Below are positions 8,209-15,530 of a stretch of DNA of 64,000 bases, piece by piece. A program made the position numbers and the translations under genes. How positions within the stretch are numbered: the stretch's first letter is position 1; each line of letters starts with the position of its first letter. The notes under the pieces were generated by a model that made no database searches, was not told the origin of the DNA, and saw nothing but the letters and a program-made list of their open reading frames with translations. The DNA lies in NCBI GenBank assembly GCA_033283165.1, contig JAWMQL010000001.1:868001-932000 (forward strand), in the 5' to 3' direction. This DNA comes from JAWMQL01 sp033283165. GTDB lineage: Bacteria; Pseudomonadota; Gammaproteobacteria; Pseudomonadales; Halieaceae.

Positions 8209-9310
8209 CGATTACCCCCCGCTCGATCAGGAAATCCAGCAGCTCGTCCAGTCCCTCCCGGTCCTGGACGGCCAACCGCCAGTCGCCGCACAGGGCCTCC
8301 AGGTCCGACTGGACCGCACTGGCAAACAGCTCTGATTCACCGTTAGCGTAGACCAGGATACCCGCGGGGTCTTCCTGCCAGGCCAGCTTTGCCTCCGGCA
8401 GCAGTTCCACCGTCGCCCCCGGGGCGGCCAACCTGGCTCGCACGGCGTCTGCTTCCCCAGGCCCCGGATCGGGATCGTATCGGGGCTCGGTAACCAGCTC
8501 GCCGAACCAGCGGTTGTCCTCAGCCTGGTCCAGCGCCGCCTGCAGCTGGGCCATGGCACGTTCGAGGTCACGCGGCCTTATCTCACCGGGGCGCACTGCC
8601 GGCTCGCAGTGCAGGTCGCGGTAAAACAGTTCCGGGTCCAGCTGCTCCAGCAACCGGTCGACCCAGCGCGAGACCATGGCGTTGAGCCGCGGCGCGCGAA
8701 AACCGATTGAAAACGTGGTGCACTCGCCCCGGGCAATACCCCAGTGAGCGAGTCCGGGAGGTACGTAAAGAATATCGCCGGGGCCCAGCAAAAACTCCTG
8801 CTGGCATTCAAATTCGCGCAGGATTTTCAGGCTGTCGTGGGGCAACAGGTCACTGTCGGCATCGCAGCGCTGTCCCAGCCGCCACAGGCGCTGGCCTTCT
8901 CCCTGCAGCAGGAACACGTCGTAATTGTCGTAGTGCGGACCCACACTGCCGCCGTCCACCGCATAGCTGACCATGACGTCGTCGACCCGCCAACTCGGCA
9001 GAAAGCCCACCAGCTGGCGCAGCCTCGCCACGTCAGGCAAGTAATGATCCACCGCCTGCACCAGCAGGGTCCAGGGATTGTCGCGCTGGAACCCGGACTC
9101 GGTGAAAGGGCCATGGTGCAACAGCCAGGTATCCTGCTGCTGTTCGATGATGCGGGACTCCACATTGTCATCCATCGCCAGACCAGCGAGTTCGTCGGCA
9201 GTGACCGGGGGTTCAAAGCCGGGCAGGGCGCCGGACAGAAGCAGCGGCATTTTTTGCCAGTACCGGGCCAGGAACTGTTCGGTATCCAGCTGCAATTCCC
9301 GCCGCGGCAC
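8198..9310 (-). CDS. roxA: 50S ribosomal protein uL16 3-hydroxylase (JmjC-type arginine hydroxylase)
   Basis: 370-aa Fe(II)/2-oxoglutarate oxygenase (YcfD/RoxA family) that hydroxylates an arginine of ribosomal protein L16. The JmjC cupin has the HxD pair His126/Asp128 in GPHYDNYD and the distal His189 in GLAHWG, at nearly the same positions as E. coli RoxA. The C-terminal third, with acidic and helical content, matches the dimerisation and winged-helix part of the family. The start is GTG with GAGGA upstream. It sits 12 bp downstream of purB, as in several gammaproteobacteria, and overlaps the next gene by 11 bp. Confidence 0.92.
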   Translation of the reverse strand: MPRRELQLDTEQFLARYWQKMPLLLSGALPGFEPPVTADELAGLAMDDNVESRIIEQQQDTWLLHHGPFTESGFQRDNPWTLLVQAVDHYLPDVARLRQLVGFLPSWRVDDVMVSYAVDGGSVGPHYDNYDVFLLQGEGQRLWRLGQRCDADSDLLPHDSLKILREFECQQEFLLGPGDILYVPPGLAHWGIARGECTTFSIGFRAPRLNAMVSRWVDRLLEQLDPELFYRDLHCEPAVRPGEIRPRDLERAMAQLQAALDQAEDNRWFGELVTEPRYDPDPGPGEADAVRARLAAPGATVELLPEAKLAWQEDPAGILVYANGESELFASAVQSDLEALCGDWRLAVQDREGLDELLDFLIERGVIDVC

Positions 9311-9321
9311 GCCGGCTATCC

Positions 9322-10692
9322 TCAGCTTATATCGCGCGCCTGTTGCGCTGCATTGCCGATGTAGCTTGCCGGTGTCAGGGCCAGCAGTTCGTCCCGGGCG
9401 CCCTCGGGTATGTCCAGGCCGGCAATAAAAGCCTGGATGACCTCGCGGCTCATCACCTGGCCACGGGTCAGTTCCTTGAGTTTTTCGTAGGGTTTTTCGA
9501 TGCCGTAGCGCCGCATCACGGTCTGGATCGGCTCCGCCAGCACTTCCCAGCTGGCGTCCAGGTCTCCGTCCAGCCGCTCCGGATTGAGTTCCAGTTTGCC
9601 AATCCCCTTGAGGCTGGCCTGGTAGGCAATGAGGCTGTAACCGGCACCCACGCCCATATTGCGCAGCACGGTGGAGTCAGTCAGGTCGCGTTGCCAGCGC
9701 GAGACCGGCAGCTTGCTGGCCAGGTGGCCCAGTACGGCGTTGGCGATTCCGAGGTTTCCCTCTGAATTTTCGAAATCGATGGGATTGACCTTGTGTGGCA
9801 TGGTAGAGGAGCCCACCTCACCGGCCACGGTTTTCTGCTTGAAGTAGCCCAGGGAAATATAGCCCCAGATATCGCGGTCGAAGTCGATCAGGACAGTGTT
9901 GAAGCGGGCGATGGCGTCGAACAGCTCCGCCATGTAGTCGTGAGGCTCGATCTGGGTCGTGTAGGGATTCCAGGTCAGGCCCAGGGAGGTCACGAAGTGC
10001 TCCGCATTTGCCTGCCAGTCCACTTCCGGGTAGGCGGACAGGTGGGCGTTGTAGTTGCCGACGGCGCCGTTGATTTTACCGAGGTATTGCTGCTGGTCCA
10101 GGTTGTCGAGCTGCCGGCGCAGCCGCGCCACAACGTTCGCAATTTCCTTACCCATGGTGGTCGGGGAGGCAGTCTGGCCGTGCGTGCGGGACAGCATCGG
10201 TTGCCCGGCGGTTGACTCCGCGACCGTGACCAGCGCATCGACCAGTTGTTGCATGCAGGGCCGCAAGACGCCCTCGACACCGTCCTTCAGCATCAGGGCG
10301 TGAGACAGGTTGTTTATGTCTTCCGAGGTGCAGGCAAAGTGCACGAATTCGGCCACTGCTTCCAGTTCGGCATTGCCGGCAAAGCGCTCCTTGAGAAAAT
10401 ACTCTACCGCCTTTACATCGTGGTTGGTGGTGGCCTCGATATCCTTGATGCGACGGGCATCAGTCTCGGAGAACTGCGCCAGTATCTCCTCCAGCACCCC
10501 GTTGGCCTCCCGCGACAGCGACGGCACTTCCGGGATGTCCGGATGCTCCGCCAGGCGCTGCAACCAGCGGACTTCCACCAGCACCCGCCGTTTGATCAGG
10601 CCGTACTCGCTGAACACTTCACGCAGGGCGGCGGTCTTGCTGCCATAGCGGCCATCGATCGGCGACACGGCACTGAGTGCGGACAAGTCCAT
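9322..10692 (-). CDS. purB: Adenylosuccinate lyase
   Basis: 456 aa, the same length as E. coli PurB. It cleaves SAICAR and adenylosuccinate in purine synthesis. The ATG at 10692 gives MDLSALSAVSPIDGRYGSK, the usual N-terminus, and has GGAG upstream; the frame is open further upstream but that part is not conserved. The fumarase-superfamily signature loop is SSTMPHKVNPIDFEN, carrying the mobile catalytic serine; SRTHGQTASPTTMGKE holds another active-site block. It is downstream of hflD, a conserved mnmA-hflD-purB arrangement. Confidence 0.96.
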   Translation of the reverse strand: MDLSALSAVSPIDGRYGSKTAALREVFSEYGLIKRRVLVEVRWLQRLAEHPDIPEVPSLSREANGVLEEILAQFSETDARRIKDIEATTNHDVKAVEYFLKERFAGNAELEAVAEFVHFACTSEDINNLSHALMLKDGVEGVLRPCMQQLVDALVTVAESTAGQPMLSRTHGQTASPTTMGKEIANVVARLRRQLDNLDQQQYLGKINGAVGNYNAHLSAYPEVDWQANAEHFVTSLGLTWNPYTTQIEPHDYMAELFDAIARFNTVLIDFDRDIWGYISLGYFKQKTVAGEVGSSTMPHKVNPIDFENSEGNLGIANAVLGHLASKLPVSRWQRDLTDSTVLRNMGVGAGYSLIAYQASLKGIGKLELNPERLDGDLDASWEVLAEPIQTVMRRYGIEKPYEKLKELTRGQVMSREVIQAFIAGLDIPEGARDELLALTPASYIGNAAQQARDIS

Positions 10693-10724
10693 GAAAAGCT
10701 CCGGTGTTGGGAAGGAGGGGGATT

Positions 10725-11378
10725 TTACACGACACCCAGGCTGCGTGACAGTTCCTGGGCCCGGACGAGTAGCTTGCGACGCTGGAACAGCAGCTTCCAA
10801 CGACGACCACCGACCTGCCGCCACAGGAAAGCGGAGCGGATGCCGGCCAGCAACAGGGCGCGGATAATATCCGCATTCTGCTTGTCCTGCAGGTGCTGGG
10901 CTGAGCCGCTGACCTTGATCCTGAAGCGAAGCTTGCTGAGCGTGTCCTGGTAGATTCCGGAGACGCTGTGGCAGACGTCGTTCACGTGACCGGCGAAGTG
11001 CTCTGCCTTGAAGCTGGTGTGCTCCAGGCGGGAGCGCACTACCTGCATCATGCCGGGGTCGGCGGCGAACTTGCCCTCCAGGTACAGCAGATTGAACACA
11101 TAACGGGCCATATCCCGGTGCTCTTCCGCGTTGCGATTGGCCAGCAGCGCGGCCAGGTTCTGCAGCCCAAGTTTGACACCGGGAACACCGCCGTAGACGG
11201 CGGCCACGCTGTCTGCATCGAATGCGAACAGGCTGTGGATGGTCGGCTCCAGGAACTCTATAGGATAGCTGCCGGTACGCGATATCTGGTCCACCAGCCG
11301 GGCCGCCTGGCACAGGCCCCCGAGCGCCAGCACCTGGGCGTCCAGCGGATCTTCAGAGACCGCTGGGCTATTCGGCAT
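10725..11378 (-). CDS. hflD: High frequency lysogenization protein HflD homolog
   Basis: About 217 aa, mostly helical, of the HflD family. In E. coli it is a peripheral inner-membrane protein that binds phage lambda CII; its normal cell role is unclear. Recognisable stretches are ALGGLCQAARLVDQ, SLFAFDADSVAAVYGG and RYVFNLLYLEGK. I chose the ATG at 11378 because GGAGGGGGAG lies just upstream; a TTG at 11399 would add seven residues. The chosen start overlaps the end of mnmA by 11 bp, the normal coupled arrangement. Confidence 0.92.
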   Translation of the reverse strand: MPNSPAVSEDPLDAQVLALGGLCQAARLVDQISRTGSYPIEFLEPTIHSLFAFDADSVAAVYGGVPGVKLGLQNLAALLANRNAEEHRDMARYVFNLLYLEGKFAADPGMMQVVRSRLEHTSFKAEHFAGHVNDVCHSVSGIYQDTLSKLRFRIKVSGSAQHLQDKQNADIIRALLLAGIRSAFLWRQVGGRRWKLLFQRRKLLVRAQELSRSLGVV

Positions 11379-12462
11379 GTTCAATGACTCCCCCTCCAAG
11401 ACACAGGTCTCCCTGGTAAAACACCACTGACTGGCCCGGGGTGACGGCCCGCTGGGGTTGCTCGAACTCCACCCGGTAACCCTGCCCGTCGGCTCGCACA
11501 GTGCAGCTCTGGTCGGACTGGCGATAGCGCACCTTGGCGCTGCATGCCAGGGGCAGGCCCGGCGCCTCTCCGGCCACCCAGTAAACAGCGCCGGTGCGCA
11601 GGGAGGTCTTGAACAGGGCCGGGTGGTCGTTTCCCTGGGCCACCAGCAGCCGGTTCTGCTCCAGATCCTTGGCCACCACGTACCAGGGCTCGTCGCCGTG
11701 ATTGGCCAGGCCCCCGATACCCAGACCCTGGCGCTGGCCTATGGTGTGATACATCAGCCCCTGGTGACGACCCAGCAGCTCCCCGTCGAGGCTGTAGATA
11801 TCTCCGGGTTGGGCCGGCAGGTACTGCTCAAGGAAATCCTTGAAGCGACGCTCGCCGATAAAGCAGATACCGGTGGAATCCTTCTTCTTCGCCGTGGCGA
11901 GCTGGTGCTGCTCGGCCAGTCGCCGCACCTCCGGTTTTTCAATCTCACCCACTGGGAACAGGGTCTTATCCAGCTCCTCGTGCCCGACCGCGTGCAGGAA
12001 GTAACTCTGGTCCTTGTTCGGGTCCAAACCCTTGAGCAGCGTGGCCTGGCCACGATCGCTCCTGCCGCGGCGGGTGTAGTGCCCGGTGGCAATATAATCG
12101 GCACCCAGCATCAGGGCGTATTCCAGGAAGGCTTTGAACTTGATCTCCCGGTTGCACAGGATATCCGGGTTTGGCGTACGGCCACTGCGGTACTCGTCGA
12201 GGAAGTGTTCGAACACATTGTCCCAGTATTCAGCGGCAAAATTGGCACCGTGCAGGGGAATGCCCAGTCTGTCGGCCACGGCCCGGGCGTCGGCAAAATC
12301 TTCTTTCGCGGTGCAGTACTCAGTACCGTCATCCTCCTCCCAGTTTTTCATGAACAGGCCCTCCACCCGGTAACCCTGCTCCCGCAAAAGCAGGGCAGAC
12401 ACCGAGGAGTCGACACCGCCGGACATGCCGACGATGACTTTGCTGGCAGAGTTCAGGCTCAT
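11368..12462 (-). CDS. mnmA: tRNA-specific 2-thiouridylase MnmA
   Basis: 364-aa enzyme that puts sulfur on U34 of tRNAs for Lys, Glu and Gln, taking persulfide from the Tus relay. The N-terminal PP-loop motif is SGGVDSS (14-20). The two catalytic cysteines are Cys103 in NPDILCN and Cys200 in STGICFIG, both at standard spacing. It starts with an ATG that overlaps the nudJ stop as ATGA, and its end overlaps hflD. The nudJ-mnmA-hflD-purB order is conserved in gammaproteobacteria. Confidence 0.96.
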   Translation of the reverse strand: MSLNSASKVIVGMSGGVDSSVSALLLREQGYRVEGLFMKNWEEDDGTEYCTAKEDFADARAVADRLGIPLHGANFAAEYWDNVFEHFLDEYRSGRTPNPDILCNREIKFKAFLEYALMLGADYIATGHYTRRGRSDRGQATLLKGLDPNKDQSYFLHAVGHEELDKTLFPVGEIEKPEVRRLAEQHQLATAKKKDSTGICFIGERRFKDFLEQYLPAQPGDIYSLDGELLGRHQGLMYHTIGQRQGLGIGGLANHGDEPWYVVAKDLEQNRLLVAQGNDHPALFKTSLRTGAVYWVAGEAPGLPLACSAKVRYRQSDQSCTVRADGQGYRVEFEQPQRAVTPGQSVVFYQGDLCLGGGVIEHAE

Positions 12463-12908
12463 GCGCTGTAAATCAGTTCCAGGGGATAACAGTGGCCCCG
12501 GCGATACTGCTCGATCGCGGCGATCACCAGGGGGCTGCGCATTTTAGCAGAATTGGCCAGGATAGACTCGTAGTCCAGCCAGTGGGTAGCGAGGATATCC
12601 GGATCCAGCGCCGCCCCCTCGATGGCCTGTAGCGGCCGGGCGGCAAAGGTCGTACGGCAGTAGCACACCCCGTTGGGCGCGTCGTACAGCGCCACCCCGA
12701 CGCAGCCGGTCAACTCCACCGCCCAGCCGGTTTCCTCCAGCGTTTCTCGCAAGGCGGCCTGTTGCAGGGTTTCCCCGGCCTCCAGGTGCCCCGCAGGCTG
12801 GTTGAATACGATCGCACCGCTGATCTTGTCCCTTTCTTCTACCAGCAGGTAGCGACCCTGCTGCTCGACCACCGTCGCCACGGTGACATGGGGCTGGAAC
12901 CCGCTCAA
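12459..12908 (-). CDS. nudJ: Nudix phosphatase NudJ
   Basis: 149-aa Nudix hydrolase. The Nudix box runs from Gly40 to Trp62 (GHLEAGE...RETLEETGW) with every consensus residue present. E. coli NudJ hydrolyses HMP-pyrophosphate, thiamine pyrophosphate and nucleoside di- and triphosphates. The N-terminus FQPHVTVATVV matches NudJ. The start is a TTG preceded by GGAG nine bases upstream; no ATG fits better. It overlaps mnmA by 4 bp. Confidence 0.88.
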   Translation of the reverse strand: MSGFQPHVTVATVVEQQGRYLLVEERDKISGAIVFNQPAGHLEAGETLQQAALRETLEETGWAVELTGCVGVALYDAPNGVCYCRTTFAARPLQAIEGAALDPDILATHWLDYESILANSAKMRSPLVIAAIEQYRRGHCYPLELIYSA

Positions 12909-12927
12909 GGCAGTTTTCTCCGTGGGC

Positions 12928-13509
12928 TCAAGGCTGTTTCCTCCGCCTGTGCCGGTCCGCCGGCAGATGAACGTCTATCATCCGGTGCTCTCCCGGTCCC
13001 AGGCCCTCCAGAGTCCAGTCCGCCACCCGCGTGCGTACCAGTCGCAGGGTGGGATAGCCGACCGCCGCAGTCATGCGTCGCACCTGCCTGTTACGCCCCT
13101 CGCGAATGGCCAGCTGGAGCCAGCTGTCCGCCACGGTCTGGCGCTCGCGCACCGGGGGCTGGCGCGGCCACAGCCAGTCCGGGGGTAGCACCCGCCGCAC
13201 CTGCGCCGGCAGGGTGGGTCCATCCTTGAGGGTGATCCCCTGCCGCAGCGCCCGCAGCGATGCTTCGTCGGGCTCGCCTTCGACCTGCACCAGGTAGGTT
13301 TTCCACTGCTTGTGCCGGGGATTGGCGATACGCTGCTGCAAGCCACCGTCGTCGGTGAGCAGCAGCAGTCCCTCCGAATCGTAATCCAGCCGACCCGCTG
13401 CCCTGAACCCGGGCGCTGCCAGGAAGCCGGCAAGGGTGGCGCGACCGTCGGGGTCGCTGAACTGGCTCAGGACCTGGAAGGGTTTATTGAACAGGATCAG
13501 TCGTGCCAT
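12928..13509 (-). CDS. rluE: 23S rRNA pseudouridine(2457) synthase
   Basis: 193-aa RsuA/RluB/E/F-family pseudouridine synthase. The catalytic motif is GRLDYDSEGLLLL with Asp42; MARLILFNKPFQVLSQF at the start and REGRNRQVRRM near residue 135 are family blocks. It lacks an N-terminal S4 domain, as RluE does. It should modify U2457 in 23S rRNA. It is the first gene of the leftward nudJ-mnmA-hflD-purB group (19 bp before nudJ) and is divergent from icd. Confidence 0.9.
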   Translation of the reverse strand: MARLILFNKPFQVLSQFSDPDGRATLAGFLAAPGFRAAGRLDYDSEGLLLLTDDGGLQQRIANPRHKQWKTYLVQVEGEPDEASLRALRQGITLKDGPTLPAQVRRVLPPDWLWPRQPPVRERQTVADSWLQLAIREGRNRQVRRMTAAVGYPTLRLVRTRVADWTLEGLGPGEHRMIDVHLPADRHRRRKQP

Positions 13510-13693
13510 CAGGGTGCCGAGGATACCGTTTTAGCTGCAGGCGAAAAAGGAGGAAAATCCCCGGAGCAACAAAATGGCCGCCACCTGCAGCGCAATTGCG
13601 GTGAATTCTGATAAACTACGCGCCGCTTCCATCGGGGCGGCCCCACGAGGGCTCGTGCCCGCTTCCATTGCAACTACTACAACGGAGTACATT

Positions 13694-14947
13694 ATGGGCT
13701 ATAAGCATATTCAGGTGCCTGCGGAAGGTGAAAAAATCGTCGTAAACGACGACCACAGCCTGAACGTTCCCAATAATCCCATCATTCCCTATATCGAGGG
13801 TGACGGCATCGGTGTCGACATCAGCCCGGTAATGATCGACGTTGTCAACGCGGCGGTTGAAAAGGCCTACGGCGGTGATAAGAAAATCTCCTGGATGGAG
13901 ATTTACACCGGCGAGAAGGCTGCCGAACTCTACGATGGCGACTGGTTCCCGGAAGAGACCCTGGACGCCATCAAGGAGTATTCCGTAGCCATCAAAGGCC
14001 CGCTGACCACCCCGGTGGGCGGGGGTTTTCGCTCCCTCAACGTGGCATTGCGCCAGGAACTGGACCTGTATACCTGCCTGCGCCCGGTGCGCTGGTTTGA
14101 GGGTGTGCCGTCGCCGGTGAAAGACCCGGGCGCCTGTAACATGGTGATCTTCCGTGAGAATTCCGAGGATATCTACGCCGGCATCGAGTACCAGGCGGGC
14201 ACCGAGGAAGCCCAGAAGGTGGTGGATTTCATCATCAACGAAATGGGCGCCACCAAGATCCGGTTCCCCCAGAACGTCGGTATCGGCATCAAGCCGGTGT
14301 CCGAAGAGGGCACCAAGCGCCTGGTGCGCAAGGCGATCCAGTATACCATCGACCAGGATCTGCCCTCCGTGACACTGGTTCACAAGGGCAACATCATGAA
14401 GTTCACCGAAGGCGCTTTCCGTGATTGGGGCTATGAACTGGCCCAGCAGGAATTCGGCGGCGAGTTGCTGGACGGCGGTCCCTGGGTATCGATCAAGAAC
14501 CCCAACAACGGCAAGGAAATCGTGATCAAGGACGTGATCGCCGACGCCATGTTGCAACAGATCCTGACCCGCCCGAAGGAGTACAGCGTGGTTGCCACGC
14601 TGAACCTGAACGGCGATTACCTGTCGGACGCACTGGCAGCCCAGGTGGGCGGTATCGGTATCGCACCGGGTGCCAACCTGTCCGATACCGTGGCCCTGTT
14701 CGAGGCCACCCATGGTACCGCGCCGAAGTATGCCGGCCAGGACAAGGTGAACCCCGGTTCCCTGATCCTGTCCGCCGAGATGATGCTCCGTCACCTGGGC
14801 TGGAACGAGGCCGCTGACCTGATCATCGACGGCATGAACGGCGCCATCCAGAACGGCACCGTTACCTATGACTTCGAGCGACTGATGGAAGGCGCAACCC
14901 TCGTCAGCTGCTCCGAATTCGGCCAGAAGATGATCGACAACATGTAG
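13694..14947 (+). CDS. icd: NADP-dependent isocitrate dehydrogenase
   Basis: 417 aa, E. coli Icd type. It oxidises isocitrate to 2-oxoglutarate in the TCA cycle. The ATG at 13694 has GGAG seven bases upstream and gives MGYKHIQVPAEGEKI; upstream in-frame sequence is not conserved. The motif GGGFRSLNVALRQ contains the serine phosphorylated by AceK in E. coli (Ser113 there), and its regulation may be similar. NPIIPYIEGDGIG and ATHGTAPKYAG are dehydrogenase-family blocks. The perfect hairpin at 14994-15050 follows and probably ends its transcript. Confidence 0.96.
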   Translation: MGYKHIQVPAEGEKIVVNDDHSLNVPNNPIIPYIEGDGIGVDISPVMIDVVNAAVEKAYGGDKKISWMEIYTGEKAAELYDGDWFPEETLDAIKEYSVAIKGPLTTPVGGGFRSLNVALRQELDLYTCLRPVRWFEGVPSPVKDPGACNMVIFRENSEDIYAGIEYQAGTEEAQKVVDFIINEMGATKIRFPQNVGIGIKPVSEEGTKRLVRKAIQYTIDQDLPSVTLVHKGNIMKFTEGAFRDWGYELAQQEFGGELLDGGPWVSIKNPNNGKEIVIKDVIADAMLQQILTRPKEYSVVATLNLNGDYLSDALAAQVGGIGIAPGANLSDTVALFEATHGTAPKYAGQDKVNPGSLILSAEMMLRHLGWNEAADLIIDGMNGAIQNGTVTYDFERLMEGATLVSCSEFGQKMIDNM

Positions 14948-14993
14948 TTGTCACACCGGATCCGGGTCGTCAGCCCTGGATTCGGTCGTCAAT

Positions 14994-15050
14994 AAAAAGG
15001 GGACAGTTCACTTAATTCCCTACAGGAATTAAGTGAACTGTCCCCTTTTT
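14994..15050. terminator. Perfect 26-bp inverted repeat with A/T-run flanks behind icd (terminator and/or REP-type palindrome)
   Basis: Arms 14994-15019 and 15025-15050 are exact reverse complements of 26 bases with a 5-base loop (CTACA). The left arm begins with five A and the right arm runs into six T (15046-15051), so an intrinsic terminator could work in both directions. The core AAAAAGGGGACAGTTCACTT looks like the GGGGACAG-type palindromes associated with REP-associated tyrosine transposases in many bacteria; that link is from memory and untested. It separates icd from clpS. Confidence 0.85.
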
Positions 15051-15119
15051 TCGTAGCCACAAGATCATACTCCAATCCCGGCTGTCTGGCGAGACTCCCG
15101 ACGTGCCCTTGAAATCCAC

Positions 15120-15125
15120 TATACT
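15120..15125 (+). promoter_or_regulatory. Candidate -10 element for clpS-clpA
   Basis: TATACT in CCACTATACTTG lies 78 bp before the ATG chosen for clpS and after the icd terminator, so a promoter is expected here. No good -35 is spaced correctly for it. An alternative is TTGAAA at 15109-15114 with CATATC 17 bases later. In Pseudomonas relatives cspD lies in this position; no cspD is visible in this 255-bp gap. Confidence 0.3.
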
Positions 15126-15202
15126 TGTATCCATATCCAGTAGTTGTAAGGGTTGGCAAGAGTTTTACCGTGGAAAGCATCCAGAAAACCCCCGGCTGGC
15201 GA

Positions 15203-15526
15203 ATGTCTGACGAGGAGGAACACCGCGACGGCGGCCTGGCGCTACAGGAATCCAAGCCGGAACTGAAAAAACCGCCGCTGTTCAAGGTGGTGCTGATCAA
15301 TGACGACTACACTCCCATGGAGTTCGTAGTACACGTGCTGGAAAACTTTTTCCGCATGAATCGTGAGCAGGCCACCCACGTCATGCTGACGGTCCATACC
15401 AAGGGCAAGGGCGTATGTGGCATTTATACCCGGGATATTGCCGAGACCAAGGCGGCCCAGGTAAATCAGTACTCGCGGGAGAATGAACACCCGCTGCTGT
15501 GCGAAATTGAGGCCTCGGAGGGCTAG
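15203..15526 (+). CDS. clpS: ATP-dependent Clp protease adaptor ClpS
   Basis: 107 aa from the ATG at 15203. A GTG at 15170 would add 11 residues; neither has a strong ribosome site, so the start is uncertain. ClpS recognises N-degron substrates and hands them to ClpA. Family motifs are VVLINDDYTPMEFVVHVL, where the Asn-Asp-Asp loop forms part of the N-degron pocket, then ATHVMLTVH and NEHPLLCEIE. clpA starts 4 bp after its stop. The transferases that create N-degrons, aat and bpt, are encoded 3 kb away. Confidence 0.94.
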   Translation: MSDEEEHRDGGLALQESKPELKKPPLFKVVLINDDYTPMEFVVHVLENFFRMNREQATHVMLTVHTKGKGVCGIYTRDIAETKAAQVNQYSRENEHPLLCEIEASEG

Positions 15527-15530
15527 CTGG

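Noticed and set aside
10693..11313. N-terminal extension of adenylosuccinate lyase by 207 residues
   Set aside because: It overlaps hflD in another frame; ATG 10692 gives the exact family length and N-terminus.
13616..14794. 392-aa open frame on the - strand opposite icd
   Set aside because: Antisense shadow with no recognisable motif; icd on the + strand is certain.
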